Positions 10,485 to 20,430 are shown, counted from the stretch's first letter. The stretch is 27,093 nucleotides of DNA from Planoprotostelium fungivorum (GCA_003024175.1 MDYQ01000309.1:1-27093), one strand, 5' to 3'. Program-made: numbers and translations. Notes: generated by a model not told the origin, from the sequence alone.

Positions 10485-13400
10485 ATGACCACCCCCCCAG
10501 GAGTGGAGCACCTTCGAATGTCGAAGAACATCTATCAAGATGCCGAGAAGCCCAGACCTCCACCCGGTTTCGCTGACCACGAGGCACCTGTGAGCGTTTC
10601 CATTGAAGGACACGACCATCCGAATGTCATTTCGAGTGGAACTCGTTTCAGTTCTCAACTGAGGGCCATGACAATCAAGAATGCGACTCTCACTGTGAGC
10701 CTCGACATGATTACCGAAAGATGTAATCTTAACAGATCCGTCAACCTGTGACGCTCTTCTGCCAGATAATCCTTCCTCTCTTGCTTTTGACCACCATGTT
10801 CCTCCCTCAGATCCTTCTCAAAATCTATGGAGCGAGAGATATTGACAATAATGATGCCACGAATAATTTGTCCATGAAAGTGAGATCATTGGAGCATTCC
10901 GTTTCTCAATCCATGCAGACGTTCCACGTGAGTGATGTCGTACGTCCAGATCTCTACTACGGTAGCAGACAATGGAGATCATCCAATAGCTTCGGTTTCT
11001 CCGTGGACAGCCGCGATTCGAACGGTCGGAAGCTACCCATCGGTTTTGTAAACGGAAGCAACGTGAGTTGCTTCACCTGCATGCCCTTCACCTTCCATTC
11101 ACCATCTCACTCTCTTAGGGTGACGGATGGATGTCCCACACGATCCGATACTTGGCCTCCAATAATGGTTTCACTATCGATCCCAATGTTGTTCCAACGA
11201 ACCACACCGTGAAGGACCTTCTATCTCAGATGATCGTAGACAAGAATGAATTTACGAGATCAGAAAACAGTGGACGCTATCGCAACACCAACATCCCACG
11301 CTACGGTAAGCCATCATCGTCCACACATCTGCATGACTTGTTCCTCATGTGATGTCACTCTGACCCTCTCAGTGCTCGATTTCAAAAAGTTGACGGAACA
11401 AGAAATGGACGTCAACGTATTGACTCAACAGTCTGAAGGTACGGACGTCTTCAGTGGTGAGTCCTTCAACAGTGCCAACCAGATGATCACTTGGGCCGGA
11501 ATCCTCTTCTCCACCGGAGGTAAACAACTCTTGATTCTGAACCATCTCCAACAGTGCCTCTCCTGACCCATCACAGTCAACGCTCAGGACAAGCGAAATG
11601 CATCGGATCCCTCTTTCTCCGTCCTCGTCTCTTCTGGATATTACGAAGTATCGAGGAGCAAGTTCAGTCTGTCCTACATGAGTTCCACTCTGGTTGCCAC
11701 GATTCTGCCCCTGGCCGCCTCGTTCTTACCCATTCTCATCGTGCAGATCATTGTGTCAGAGAAGCAGAGTAGAGCCATGGAGATGATGAAGATTGTGAGT
11801 CATTCAGCCTCTTCGTCCATCGTCATTCATCATCACGATCATGCGATCATGACATGATGGATGTGCTGATCGACGTGACAGATGGGAATGTCGGTACACG
11901 CTTACTGGTTCTCAACTTGGGCCTATTTCTTCGCAATCGGGCTAGTCATCTACGCCATCATGCTCGTCATGGTCCTCTCATTCAAAATAGCCGCCTTCAC
12001 GGAATCCAATCCCGCCGTGTACATCATTCTACTCGTTCTGTACGCCGCGGTGCAATCTTCTTACGGTATCTTCATCAGCAATCTCTTCCAGAGGCAGAAG
12101 GTGAAGGGCAGCTCTTTCGTCTCGTCTGACGTTTCAGGTGGCCACGTTGGTCATGTACCTCGTCACCTTCTTCATCGTTCCCGTGGGTGCAACTCTGTGC
12201 ATCGCGTGTGAGTTGACAAGATCAGCACGAGTCGAACTGACTCCAATTCAGTCTTTGCATATGATGCCGCTCCCGTGTGGTTCATGCTGTACCCCCCTTG
12301 GGCCTTCTCTCGTGGTGTCTATCTCCTCACCATGTACTTCCTCCTCCCCGGCGTGTCGGTGAGCATCCGTCGCACTCGTCGTCCCTGACTTGAACAGAAA
12401 CAATCGTTCAGTGTGGCCATGGAGGGAGAGATGCTCCACGTGTGGCTGTGGCTGTTGGGCGAGACCATCGTGCTCTCCGCACTCACTTCTTACATGGAGA
12501 GGGTATGGCCGAAAGAGCACGGAATCGCAGAGTCACCGCTGTTCCCCTTCTACACTCTGATGAGATGGTTCAGAGGATCCAAGAGTGGAGAGACCATGCC
12601 ACTCTTGTCAGGAGAACATGACGCACCATCCACGTGAGATCTCTCGCGTGATGTGACGTCGAGCTGACTCAACCAGGGACGCGATTGTGGTCGTTCGAGA
12701 ACTGAAGAAACACTTTGGAAAGAAGAAGGCCCTAGACGGTCTCAGCCTCGACATCCAGGCTGGAGAATGTCTGGGATTGCTGGGTCCCAATGGAGCCGGT
12801 AAGTCAACTCTGGCTCACATTCTCTGTGGTCTGTCGGAGCCCACGTCGGGAACGGCGTTCGTGGCCGGTCACGACATCAAGTACGACATGCCCGGCGTCA
12901 GGACCGTGTTGGGGTGAGATTTCCACGAGATCTCCGGGAAAACTCACGGAGATTTCAGATTCTGTCCACAGCACGAGATCGTCTGGGAGGATCTGACGGT
13001 GGAGGAGCATCTTCTCTTCTATCTCCGATTGAAGAGTGTTCCGTCCAAATGGGTCGCATACGAGTGCGATCGAGTCCTCGGTTCCGTGGGTCTCTACTAT
13101 GACAAGGTGAAGAGACACGATGGATGTGGTTGACTCGTTGTAGAACAAGAAATCGACGCAATTGTCTGGAGGAATGAAGAGGAGACTCTCCATTGCTATC
13201 TCTCTTGTTGGAAACCCGAAGTGTCTCATTTTGGTGACTCTCTTCAAGTTGAAATTTGGGGCTCACACGAGACAGGACGAGCCCACGACCGGTTTGGATC
13301 CCGATACTCGCAGATCGATTTGGGACATGGTCCAATCTCAGAGAGAAGGGAGGGCCATCATCTTGACCACTCACAACATGGAGGAGGCCGATGTACTTTC

Positions 13401-14124
13401 TTCCCGCATTGCCATCGTATCTAGAGGAAATCTAGTCTGCATCGGCTCCCAGGTCTCCCTCTCATCTCGAAACATTCGACATCACCATAAACCATTCATC
13501 GATGAACGACTGACACGATCTCAGATGGACCTGAAGAGACAATACGGCAGGGGATACAAATTGTCCATCAGTCCCCGTCTCGATTGTTCGGAAAGGGCAA
13601 AAGCTTACGTTCTCTCTCTCTTCCCCACCGCAACTGTAGATACCATCTCCGTTGGAACCATCAACTTTTACATTCCCACCACCGACGTTGACGTGTCTTC
13701 TCTCTTCAGCGAGATGATGAAAAACAAGGACGAGAATGGAATCATTGAATGGGGTGTATCTCAGGCCAGTCTTGAAGAGGTGACGATGAAAGAGGAGACG
13801 AGATCTGATGAGAAAAGGTTTTCATCAAGGTGGTGGAGAAGGACGAAGCAGATGAGCAGATCAACAAGACATAAAGTGTTTGATTTGTTTTATGCGCATT
13901 CAGTACGACCGTCTGGTTATTGCCGTCTCAAACGTTTGTCGTCAATGAACAACAGGGGAATCCAACAGAAGTTTAAAAAGCTCAGTATTATCGCTGCGTT
14001 ATCTTGTGGTGATGGGTTTACTCGATCATCTGCCTGGGAATTGTATCAACAATACTTGACCAGTTGCTATGTATCCCATGTCAATTTTTTGCTGAATCTC
14101 GTGCCGATCCATCAGCGAGACTAG
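10485..14124 (+). CDS. ABCA-subfamily half transporter, divergent partner
   Basis: Fourteen exons: 10485-10694, 10736-11062, 11119-11305, 11373-11519, 11577-11794, 11882-12100, 12138-12207, 12252-12358, 12398-12633, 12677-12913, 12959-13106, 13144-13233, 13276-13452 and 13525-14124, about 990 residues. After a cytosolic N-terminus come a first helix ([20 protein letters not shown]), a large luminal loop, and ABCA-typical helices. The family hallmark [19 protein letters not shown] lies at the end of helix 2. The ATPase has Walker [10 protein letters not shown] (610-618), FCPQHE, signature LSGGMKRRL, Walker [14 protein letters not shown] and switch histidine 765 ([10 protein letters not shown]). 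The last 100 or so residues (after about 13800) are less protein-like, and the true stop could be reached earlier through an unrecognised intron. Likely a lipid transporter; substrate unknown. Confidence 0.9.
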
Positions 14125-14537
14125 AAAGCAATCAAGATGGCATCAGAAGGACATGCTGACAGTGAAGCTTCATGTCCAACGTGTGGGTCAGTATGTATGC
14201 CATAAAGATACACTGCTAGTGCTGTTGGCTGACTCTCTATAGATTTGCCCCGAGTGTAAACAAAGAGGACGAGGGAAATGGGACAGCAGAAGCTTGACAC
14301 ACAAGAATCAAATAACGTATTAAAACTGATGAGAAGGAAGTTATATTCAAAACATTCCAAAGTACGGTAGAGAGCCAGCTCAGCATTCTCTGCTTCGTTG
14401 AGGAGCCAAATAGCAGCCGCTGTGGAGATTCCACGGGTCAATCTAGCCGCCCCTGAATTAGTCCTGTTGTAGACCGTCACGAGAAGTGACATGATTGGAT
14501 CACCCAGTACAGCCAGTTCCCATGTGCTGTCCACAAT
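14121..14537 (-). other. Coding-like minus-strand ORF, unresolved or decayed gene
   Basis: Downstream of the second ABCA gene, a minus-strand frame after a possible acceptor (CCCGGTATAG) reads IVDSTWELAVLGDPIMSLLV and later AAAIWLLNEAENAELALYRT, which looks like real protein. About 70-240 bp upstream another frame reads ALIQPLLEFLDKFWDNGKRE, ending near a GTATGT donor. The two do not join in a common phase with the visible splice sites, and a third piece (DRVINRLKNVVNLSLDDIDL) is out of frame. This suggests a decayed gene, or introns that were not recognised. No family assigned. Confidence 0.25.
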
Positions 14538-14780
14538 CTATACCGGGAGAACCGATCGTTCGATCTGATCACAGGTCAGTTTAGAGAGAATCCAGACAAA
14601 CATACATACTGAGTGCTAAATTCCGCAGTCTCTCGCTTCCCGTTATCCCAAAACTTATCAAGGAACTCAAGAAGAGGTTGTATCAGTGCGGCGAGGAGAT
14701 GGCATCAAGTCAATGTCATCCAGTGACAGATTCACGACATTCTTGAGCCTATTAATAACTCGGTCAATTTTCTACAAGTG

Positions 14781-14908
14781 ATTTGGTTTTTCTGGTTGGT
14801 GGCCATCCATTTGGATCACTAATTTTTTTGTCGTGCATTTACCAGTAGTCGGAAGAGAAGTGATCCATCTTCAATGCACCATTTCACTACCAACCGGAAA
14901 AACCAAAT
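14781..14908. mobile_element. MITE-like element with 20 bp terminal inverted repeats and 6 bp target-site duplication
   Basis: The 128 bp segment begins ATTTGGTTTTTCTGGTTGGT and ends ACCAACCGGAAAAACCAAAT, perfect inverted repeats except one base. It is flanked on both sides by CAAGTG (14775-14780 and 14909-14914). An inner inverted pair, GGATCACT (14813-14820) and AGTGATCC (14859-14866), lets the element fold further. There is no room for a transposase, so it would depend on one supplied elsewhere. Size, inverted ends and exact flanking duplication are what a miniature inverted-repeat transposable element shows. The 6 bp duplication does not by itself name a superfamily. Confidence 0.65.
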
Positions 14909-15074
14909 CAAGTGTCAGGAAGATCGATATCATGCCTGATACCACCTCCTGTCATTTTTATTGTTCTATTCTTTTTTAATTCTAGATCAACTCGAGCTTG
15001 TGAAGATATTGATAACCCTGAGGATGATTCAGAGAATTTTTATGAATTTTCACTCAGCCAAAATAACCCCTCTC

Positions 15075-15263
15075 AGCCGCCGCTAGCCTGAGAGACCCGT
15101 AGAGACCCGTAGAGGCCCTGGGGACACCGTGACGAGAATGAAGACAATAAAAAGAGAATAAAGAAAGTCGAGACTCACTGGCTGGGATGGCTTCTTGGGC
15201 AGGAGGAGGTACTATGGCATCTTTGTGGTGTTACTGAATTAGACTGTTGAGGAGACCTCAGTT
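15075..15263 (-). pseudogene. Decayed, internally deleted copy of the CBM-domain gene at 22 kb, with its intron
   Basis: Read on the minus strand, 15263-15226 matches the start of the coding exon at 22058-22096 (shared block GAGGTCTCCT.AACAGTCTAATTCA). Bases 15225-15196 match its end (GATGCCATAGTACCTCCTCC against GACGCCATAGTCCCTCCTG), with the roughly 140 bp between them lost. The intron then follows at a matching donor (GTGAGTCT), and its first 100 or so bases align with 22266-22380: TTTATTCTC, CTCGTCACGGTGTC, CCAGGGCCTCTA, CTCTCAGGCT, AGCGGCGGC. Because intron and exon are copied together, this arose by DNA duplication, not by retroposition. The reading frame is broken. Confidence 0.7.
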
Positions 15264-15576
15264 TCTGAAAGACATCAGTCAGAAGATGACATGACGCCGA
15301 CGTCTCGAGAGGTCGAGAGGCCAAGCGTTCAAGCGTATTATGAAATTAATTTAAGACTGTTTGAGGTGGCGATGATCGGCGAACGAGAAGATGCGGACGA
15401 GATCTGATGTGAGGGTCAGAACACACAACATCGTCGACGAGTTCTTGAATGTCATTTTACAATCACGAAATAGATGATGAACATATGAATGGAATGACTC
15501 GAATTCGATTGCTTCAAGATTTGATTCAATCACAACCCAACTTTATTCTCCACAGACTGTCCATCCGTCCGTAGTC

Positions 15577-16202
15577 TCACATGATATTGCAACCTCCCTT
15601 CTTCTTTGGTGTGTAGCTCTTGAGAAATCTGAGCTGCTTGGCGTTAATGGCTCCTTTTCTCTTCTCTCGGATCAGATCCACTGCATCCGTGTAGCTGGCT
15701 CCCAGTTCCATCAGGGCGATGGCAACCAAGACGGGGGCCCTGAGTGAGGTCAGGATAGACTCCATCTGAGCGATGCTCACCTTCCGAGGCCAGCGACGCA
15801 ATGAACACCAATGTGACAACCTTCATCCTTGTATACTGTTCGGACGAGAGTCGTCCATTGGGTGATGACAGCATCAGAGGGTGTTCCACCATCGGGGAAC
15901 GGCATCTCCTGAGAGGTGTCAGAGATGTGTATGTGATTGGCAAATGGATGCTCACCAATACTTCGATGTTCTCTTGTGTAAGTTTGTCAGTGGAATAGCT
16001 GGGGTCACAAGCACGAACAATGTATTTCAAATTGTTCTTCTTAAATACCTGGAGTGAAGATTAGAAGTGCCTCAGAGAGGAATGCGTCGTCACCCACCTT
16101 AATATAATTATCTAACGTAACGTCCGTTGGTGCGTCGAAAATGAGGAATTTGACCCCCTTGTACTCGATGAGACTTGGGGAGTTTAGAATGTGTGACTTC
16201 AT
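15577..16202 (-). CDS. PRL-type (PTP4A) dual-specificity protein phosphatase
   Basis: Four exons: 16098-16202, 15956-16048, 15781-15908 and 15577-15739, giving 162 residues, the normal PRL size. The N-terminal signature is [14 protein letters not shown]. The catalytic P-loop is [11 protein letters not shown], with Cys103 and Arg109 (C-x5-R), split by an intron after the arginine's second base. The general-acid aspartate is Asp72 in EMPFPDG. The protein ends KKKGGCNIM, a CAAX box after lysines, so it should be prenylated and membrane bound. PRLs also bind CNNM magnesium transporters in animals. The usual WPFxDG loop has methionine in place of tryptophan here. ATG at 16202 is chosen because the upstream in-frame sequence has no other ATG. 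It is divergent from the next gene. Confidence 0.93.
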
Positions 16203-16271
16203 CTTGCTTGTGATATTGTTGTTATTGTCTTGGTTTGAAGGATCTAAGACAGTGTAAGTCGACAGGACAAA

Positions 16272-17001
16272 ATGGAAGTCCAAACCTACGTATTCAACTT
16301 CTCGAAGAACTCCTCACATACAGTTGTTCAATCAACCCGGCTCGCCCATCTGTCGTCCAATCAACCATCATCCGATACGAATCCAAATCATCCTCACCAA
16401 AATGGGATACTGTGGCTACGGGCACCTGCGAATCGTGTCTATGCTATTCGGGCGGAAGATGCGTGTGCTTCTCTTCCACACTTTTTCGGTGAATCTGTGG
16501 CTTCTTCCTCACCACCACAACCAAAATCTGGGGAATATTACTGGAAACGTGCAGCGGGAAAAGGGTCGAACCTGTCTCGCCTTTCTGTCCTACTTCTCAA
16601 CTCACGATGGTGTCCTCCACTACAGACATCTCAGCAACTACCGCACTTCTATCTCCATCTCAAGGGAGAGAGGAAAAAAGAGGGTCCCATCCCTTCACTT
16701 ATATTCACTGCAGTGCAAGTGACCACGTGATCTGTTGTAGAACAGCGGTAATATCTCATTTTAGACCATTTTCGAATTTGAAACATCAGCTCGATGGTGG
16801 GTGGGGTAACAAAAGATCGAGGAATACCCAGCCATTTATTTAATCCTACGACATCCATTCCATCGGACTCCTTCTTTCAGCTCCATCTACCGGTGTCGAA
16901 CCAGGAGCAACTTCAGTATGAAGGAGAACCGCTATTAGGCGGCAGCAAACGTCTGCTGACAAAAGCCTTTCTTCAATCTCTCAAAGGTCGTGATTTCGTA
17001 G
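16272..17001 (+). other. Probable 5' exons of the TRAPP-like gene, not resolved
   Basis: An ATG at 16272 opens MEVQTYVFNFSKNSS only 70 bp from the divergent PRL start, and frames stay open in turn up to 17001. Candidates include INPARPSVVQSTIIRYESKS (about 16336-16400) and VSNQEQLQYEGEPLLGGSKR (about 16890-16950). They need introns at places where donors and acceptors are ambiguous, for example GTATTCAACTT to CATACAG. The region is probably coding but the exon chain cannot be settled by eye. Confidence 0.35.
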
Positions 17002-19168
17002 TACAAGGTGGTATATTACGTTCCTCTCATCACAACTCACACGGGTATAGGAGAATTACTGAGAGCTTATCTGTTCATCGCATCACCTCCCCTGAGATCG
17101 TACTACAAGACATCAGGGGAGACAGAGGATAAGAGCGAAGACAACGCTCGTCCTCTTCAGATGGGAGAGCACCTCAAGCTGGTCGAATTCTACAAGTGTT
17201 TCGGTACTGCGTGCTCTTTCAACGTGGATCTGGACACTGGGTGAGGATGCCCGTTGAATTGTCGACTGATCTCCAATTAGCGTATCCAAAATCACACAGT
17301 CCTCGAGAGCGGATCCAGATGGTAACATGTACAAACATTCCTTTCTCAGACCTGCCGTCAAGCTGAACCCAGAGGCTAAACCAGGTACGAATCGTGATCT
17401 CTTCCCAGTCACCACTCCGATGACCTCGCGTACATCATCAAGTCTCATTCGTGCAGGTCAACCTGAAGGAAAGAAGTTAGGAGGGGAACAATTGAGTGGT
17501 ATGGACAGAGTGGAGAACAACACAGTGAGTGAGAGGGAGATGCTGAATCACCCAAACTTCTTTCGCTTTGAAGATGGTGACGCTCTGTTCGTCTATGAAT
17601 TGGAATATCCCATTGGTGAGATACCACAAGATGTCGTCATCCACTCTTAACGAATTCAGCTGTGAAAGACGATGCAGTCAACGAGTCGGTGCAATTGAAA
17701 GTCACTGTCAAGCTTCCTTCCTTTCCCGTGAGAAGACAGACGGCAGGTGAGAGTCCTTTCTATGTGAACACCGAATGATAGTCGCTTCTCTGTGTCATCA
17801 GATTGTGATCTTTCCTCTGCGATGGAGAAGGAAGGGGTGAAGGGTGGAGTGACAAGAGACAGAGGTGGAGGAGTTCACTCGCCTGTTGAATCCATTCTAT
17901 TCTGAGAGGTCAACACAAGACAAGGAGATCGTCGCTCCTGTTCGCATCGTTCAACCCTTCTCGGTGGGTAACATGTTGTGATATCATACAGATGTCCGTC
18001 GACATCCTTACTGATGATGGACAGATCGAGTTCAACACGTTGAATATAGGCAACAGCTTTCTGATCAATGCACTGGTGAAGAACAACGATGCCAGGGTCA
18101 CTCTGGTCTTAGATGACGTGGACTTGTTCCTCTTTGACAAATCACAAGACGCAACGCACAGAAAATTGTACAGCTCATCAAATCTCGACGGGCAGTTTAA
18201 GATCACCGTACCCGAAGTGAGCCTCTACTGAACAACATCTCTCTGTGATGATTGTAGAACGTCATCTCTACGAATCAAATCTTAACGTCGACAGGATGAT
18301 CTCCCCACAGAATTGAAGAGCCAAGACCAACAGAGCATGGTATTCATCGTGGAACCCATCGTGACTTGCAGGGATTCCAAGGAAAACGTCTCCTACGGTC
18401 TGGCCATAGGAAGCAGCCGTCCTTGCTCCAGAATCTCCTTCACCTGGCACACCAACGAGATCTATGGGAAAGTCATCTCCAGCTATGACGTAGAGGTGAG
18501 AATAGTCCCTTCACATGCTCTTCACATCAGATGATGTCATCGTGACATCGAGGTAGGTTCACCCGTTGGTCCATCCTGCTTCGAACGATCTGATGATCAC
18601 AGTCCAAGGTGAGATGTCGACACTTGCCTGAGTGACGAGAACAGCCGATTCGCCTGCACCTCTCTATCGGCCGTTCTCCATCTGCGTGACGGTGTCGAAC
18701 CTGGGTGATAAGAAGAGGGACCTCACCCTCCTCATGGCTCAGACACCGCGCATCATTGAGAACCAACCAGACTCGGAGTGAGTGGAAGAGATGATAGAAG
18801 AGGACTGAGAGGTGCAGGGAGGAGATCGACACTGAGAAGACGATGGAGAGACCGGAGAGCACGGAGATCGAGACGCACGACGTAACGGGACACCCCAAAC
18901 CCCTGACGATATCCCAACAGAAGACGGACAGACAGCCACCCATCCTCTGTCTGGACAAGTCGGTCACCCTGGGGTGAGTGATGGAATCATTCATCGTAAC
19001 TCACCCGACATCAGGGTGTTGAAACCGAAGATGACGGTGTCGGCCTACTTGTCTTACATCGCAGTGAGGGAGGGACTCTTCGATCTCGATCACATCGCGG
19101 TGCACGATTGGACGACAGACAAGACGTTCGCAGTGAAGAACAAGTGTCAGATTTACGTGCAGGATTAA
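17002..19168 (+). CDS. TRAPP-like trafficking protein, C-terminal beta-sandwich (Gryzun-type) region
   Basis: Eleven exons fit in phase: 17002-17240, 17281-17384, 17457-17615, 17660-17746, 17863-17963, 17992-18216, 18295-18495, 18557-18608, 18645-18777, 18812-18973 and 19015-19168, about 539 residues plus an unresolved N-terminus. The sequence has repeated immunoglobulin-like blocks, such as NIGNSFLINALVKNNDARV, LYRPFSICVTVSNLGDKKRD and VSAYLSYIAVREGLFDLDHI. Each pairs a 'RPFxIxVTVxNL' strand with a later 'REGLFxLxxIxVxD' strand. This pattern recalls C-terminal domains of TRAPP tethering subunits (TRAPPC10/11/13/14), which act in Golgi vesicle traffic. The exact subunit cannot be named. The 72 nt intron 17385-17456 has no stop and could be exonic. 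It converges on the next gene with 28 bp between stops. Confidence 0.5.
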
Positions 19169-19196
19169 AGATGATGATGGTGTGATGCTCGTGTCT

Positions 19197-19511
19197 TCAT
19201 TTTCGCAGCGCATTCTTCATGCAGTCCTCGTAGTCAGCCAATTGTGTCATACAGAGGTATATGGCTCTCTGTCCTGCTTCAGGTTCCTGTAGAAGACATT
19301 AATTGATGGCCGGTGGAAGACCTCATCTCACCTCTAACATCTGTCGTCCATTCTCCGTGAAACAGAAGAAAAACTTGGCGGACTGTTCCTTGCATTGTGG
19401 CCTCACCATGGGGAAGAAGGGAGGTAGCTTCGTTGGAACTTGAACATATTTTCCGTCAGGACCTTTGAGAACTGATCCATCAGTTGGGACTCCTAATGGT
19501 GTTTGTGACAT
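19197..19511 (-). CDS. Twin CX9C (CHCH-like) mitochondrial intermembrane-space protein
   Basis: Two exons, 19332-19511 and 19197-19286, encode 89 residues. The cysteines form two exact C-x9-C motifs: CKEQSAKFFFC in exon 1 and CMTQLADYEDC in exon 2. Small proteins of this kind are imported and oxidised by the Mia40/Erv1 relay and fold into a disulfide-linked helical hairpin in the intermembrane space. Many are respiratory-complex assembly factors or structural subunits. Which member this is cannot be told. There is no cleavable presequence, as expected. It starts 96 bp from the divergent gene at 19608 and ends 28 bp from the convergent TRAPP-like gene. Confidence 0.85.
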
Positions 19512-19607
19512 TGTTCGTGATATGATGCGGTGATATCACCTGATCAGGAGTTCGCTTGTAGAATGATCCCAACAAAATTCAAAATTTATTCATAAGCACG
19601 TGACACG

Positions 19608-20260
19608 ATGAGAGCATCAACCCGTTTGAATAGTGTTCTGAGCCACCTCTCCAAACCAAAACATACGAACCACACATTACGTCATAATAGTACCGCTTCA
19701 AATATTCCTTTCTCCCTGACGCCTGTTCCACCGAATCCACTTGGAAATGGTCGCTATATTGAGACGGCAGGATGTTTGATCATTGGGGATGAGGTGAAAG
19801 TGTCACGTTGTGATGGATGTTGATTTCTGAAGGTTTTGAACGGAAAGACAAAAGATACCAATTCTCATTATCTTGCACGATATTGCTTCGATCTTGGCAT
19901 TGATTTGAAGAAGATAGAGGTGATACCTGATGATAAAGATGAGATCGTAAGAGCGACGAGAGACATGGTCAGTCGCTACGATTTCGTTGTCACCAGTGGT
20001 GGTGAGTCTTTCAAGTCTTGTAATTGCCGCTCAGCCGCTCAGGAATTGGACCCACACACGATGACATCACGTACGAATCACTAGCCGAGGCGTTCTCTGT
20101 CGGTGTGGAGCACCATCAAGAGACCATCGAACGTATGAAAGAGATGAACCGAAGATCCGGTCGCTCGAACGTGCAGACAGAGGAGCAACAGAAAGCCAGA
20201 CACAGGATGGCTCTATTTCCTCAGAATTCCGAGGTGAATCCGATCGACGTGAAAGATTGA
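19608..20260 (+). CDS. Molybdopterin-binding (MoCF/CinA-N-like) domain protein, probably mitochondrial, C-terminally short
   Basis: Exons 19608-19793, 19833-20001 and 20043-20260 give 190 residues. The first 45 or so are Ser/Arg/Lys-rich without acidic residues (MRASTRLNSVLSHLSKPK), a likely mitochondrial presequence. The domain follows: ETAGCLIIGDEVLNGKTKDT, then VVTSGGIGPTHDDITYESLA, the conserved TSGG-GPTHDD loop that binds molybdopterin-like ligands. It is also the N-terminal domain of eukaryotic FAD synthases (FLAD1) and of CinA. The family normally continues past the 'R-MALFP' position with another 40-60 residues, including a glycine/proline PGVP-type motif. Here the frame stops at EVNPIDVKD, right beside a repeat. 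Either a further exon was displaced (GTGAAT donor at 20233) or the gene is truncated. Confidence 0.8.
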
Positions 20261-20271
20261 CGTGCATCATA

Positions 20272-20430
20272 TAAAAAGGGAATATTATAGCGGATTCATC
20301 TACAACTCAACACACACTGAATGCTTGCTTCCTGTGATCAGTTTGTAAATTCTTTGCAAAACATTCGTAAGCTTTTGTGTGCTCAGAGCATGCTTTATAC
20401 AGACTGGGTGGAAATCACTGCACACTAAAA
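20272..20430. repeat. Direct repeat, copy 1
   Basis: Shares with 20615-20785, in the same orientation, the blocks AAAAGG..TATTATAG, TCTACAACTC, ACTGAATGCT, CTTCCTGTG/TCTCCTGTG, TGCAAAACATT.GTAAGC and CTTTATACAG.CTG.GTGGAAATC. Identity by eye is roughly three quarters. A further 16 bp word, GCTCAGAGCATGCTTT, occurs at about 20380 and 20548. It begins a few bases after the stop of the molybdopterin-domain gene. No protein is encoded. Origin unknown. Confidence 0.6.
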
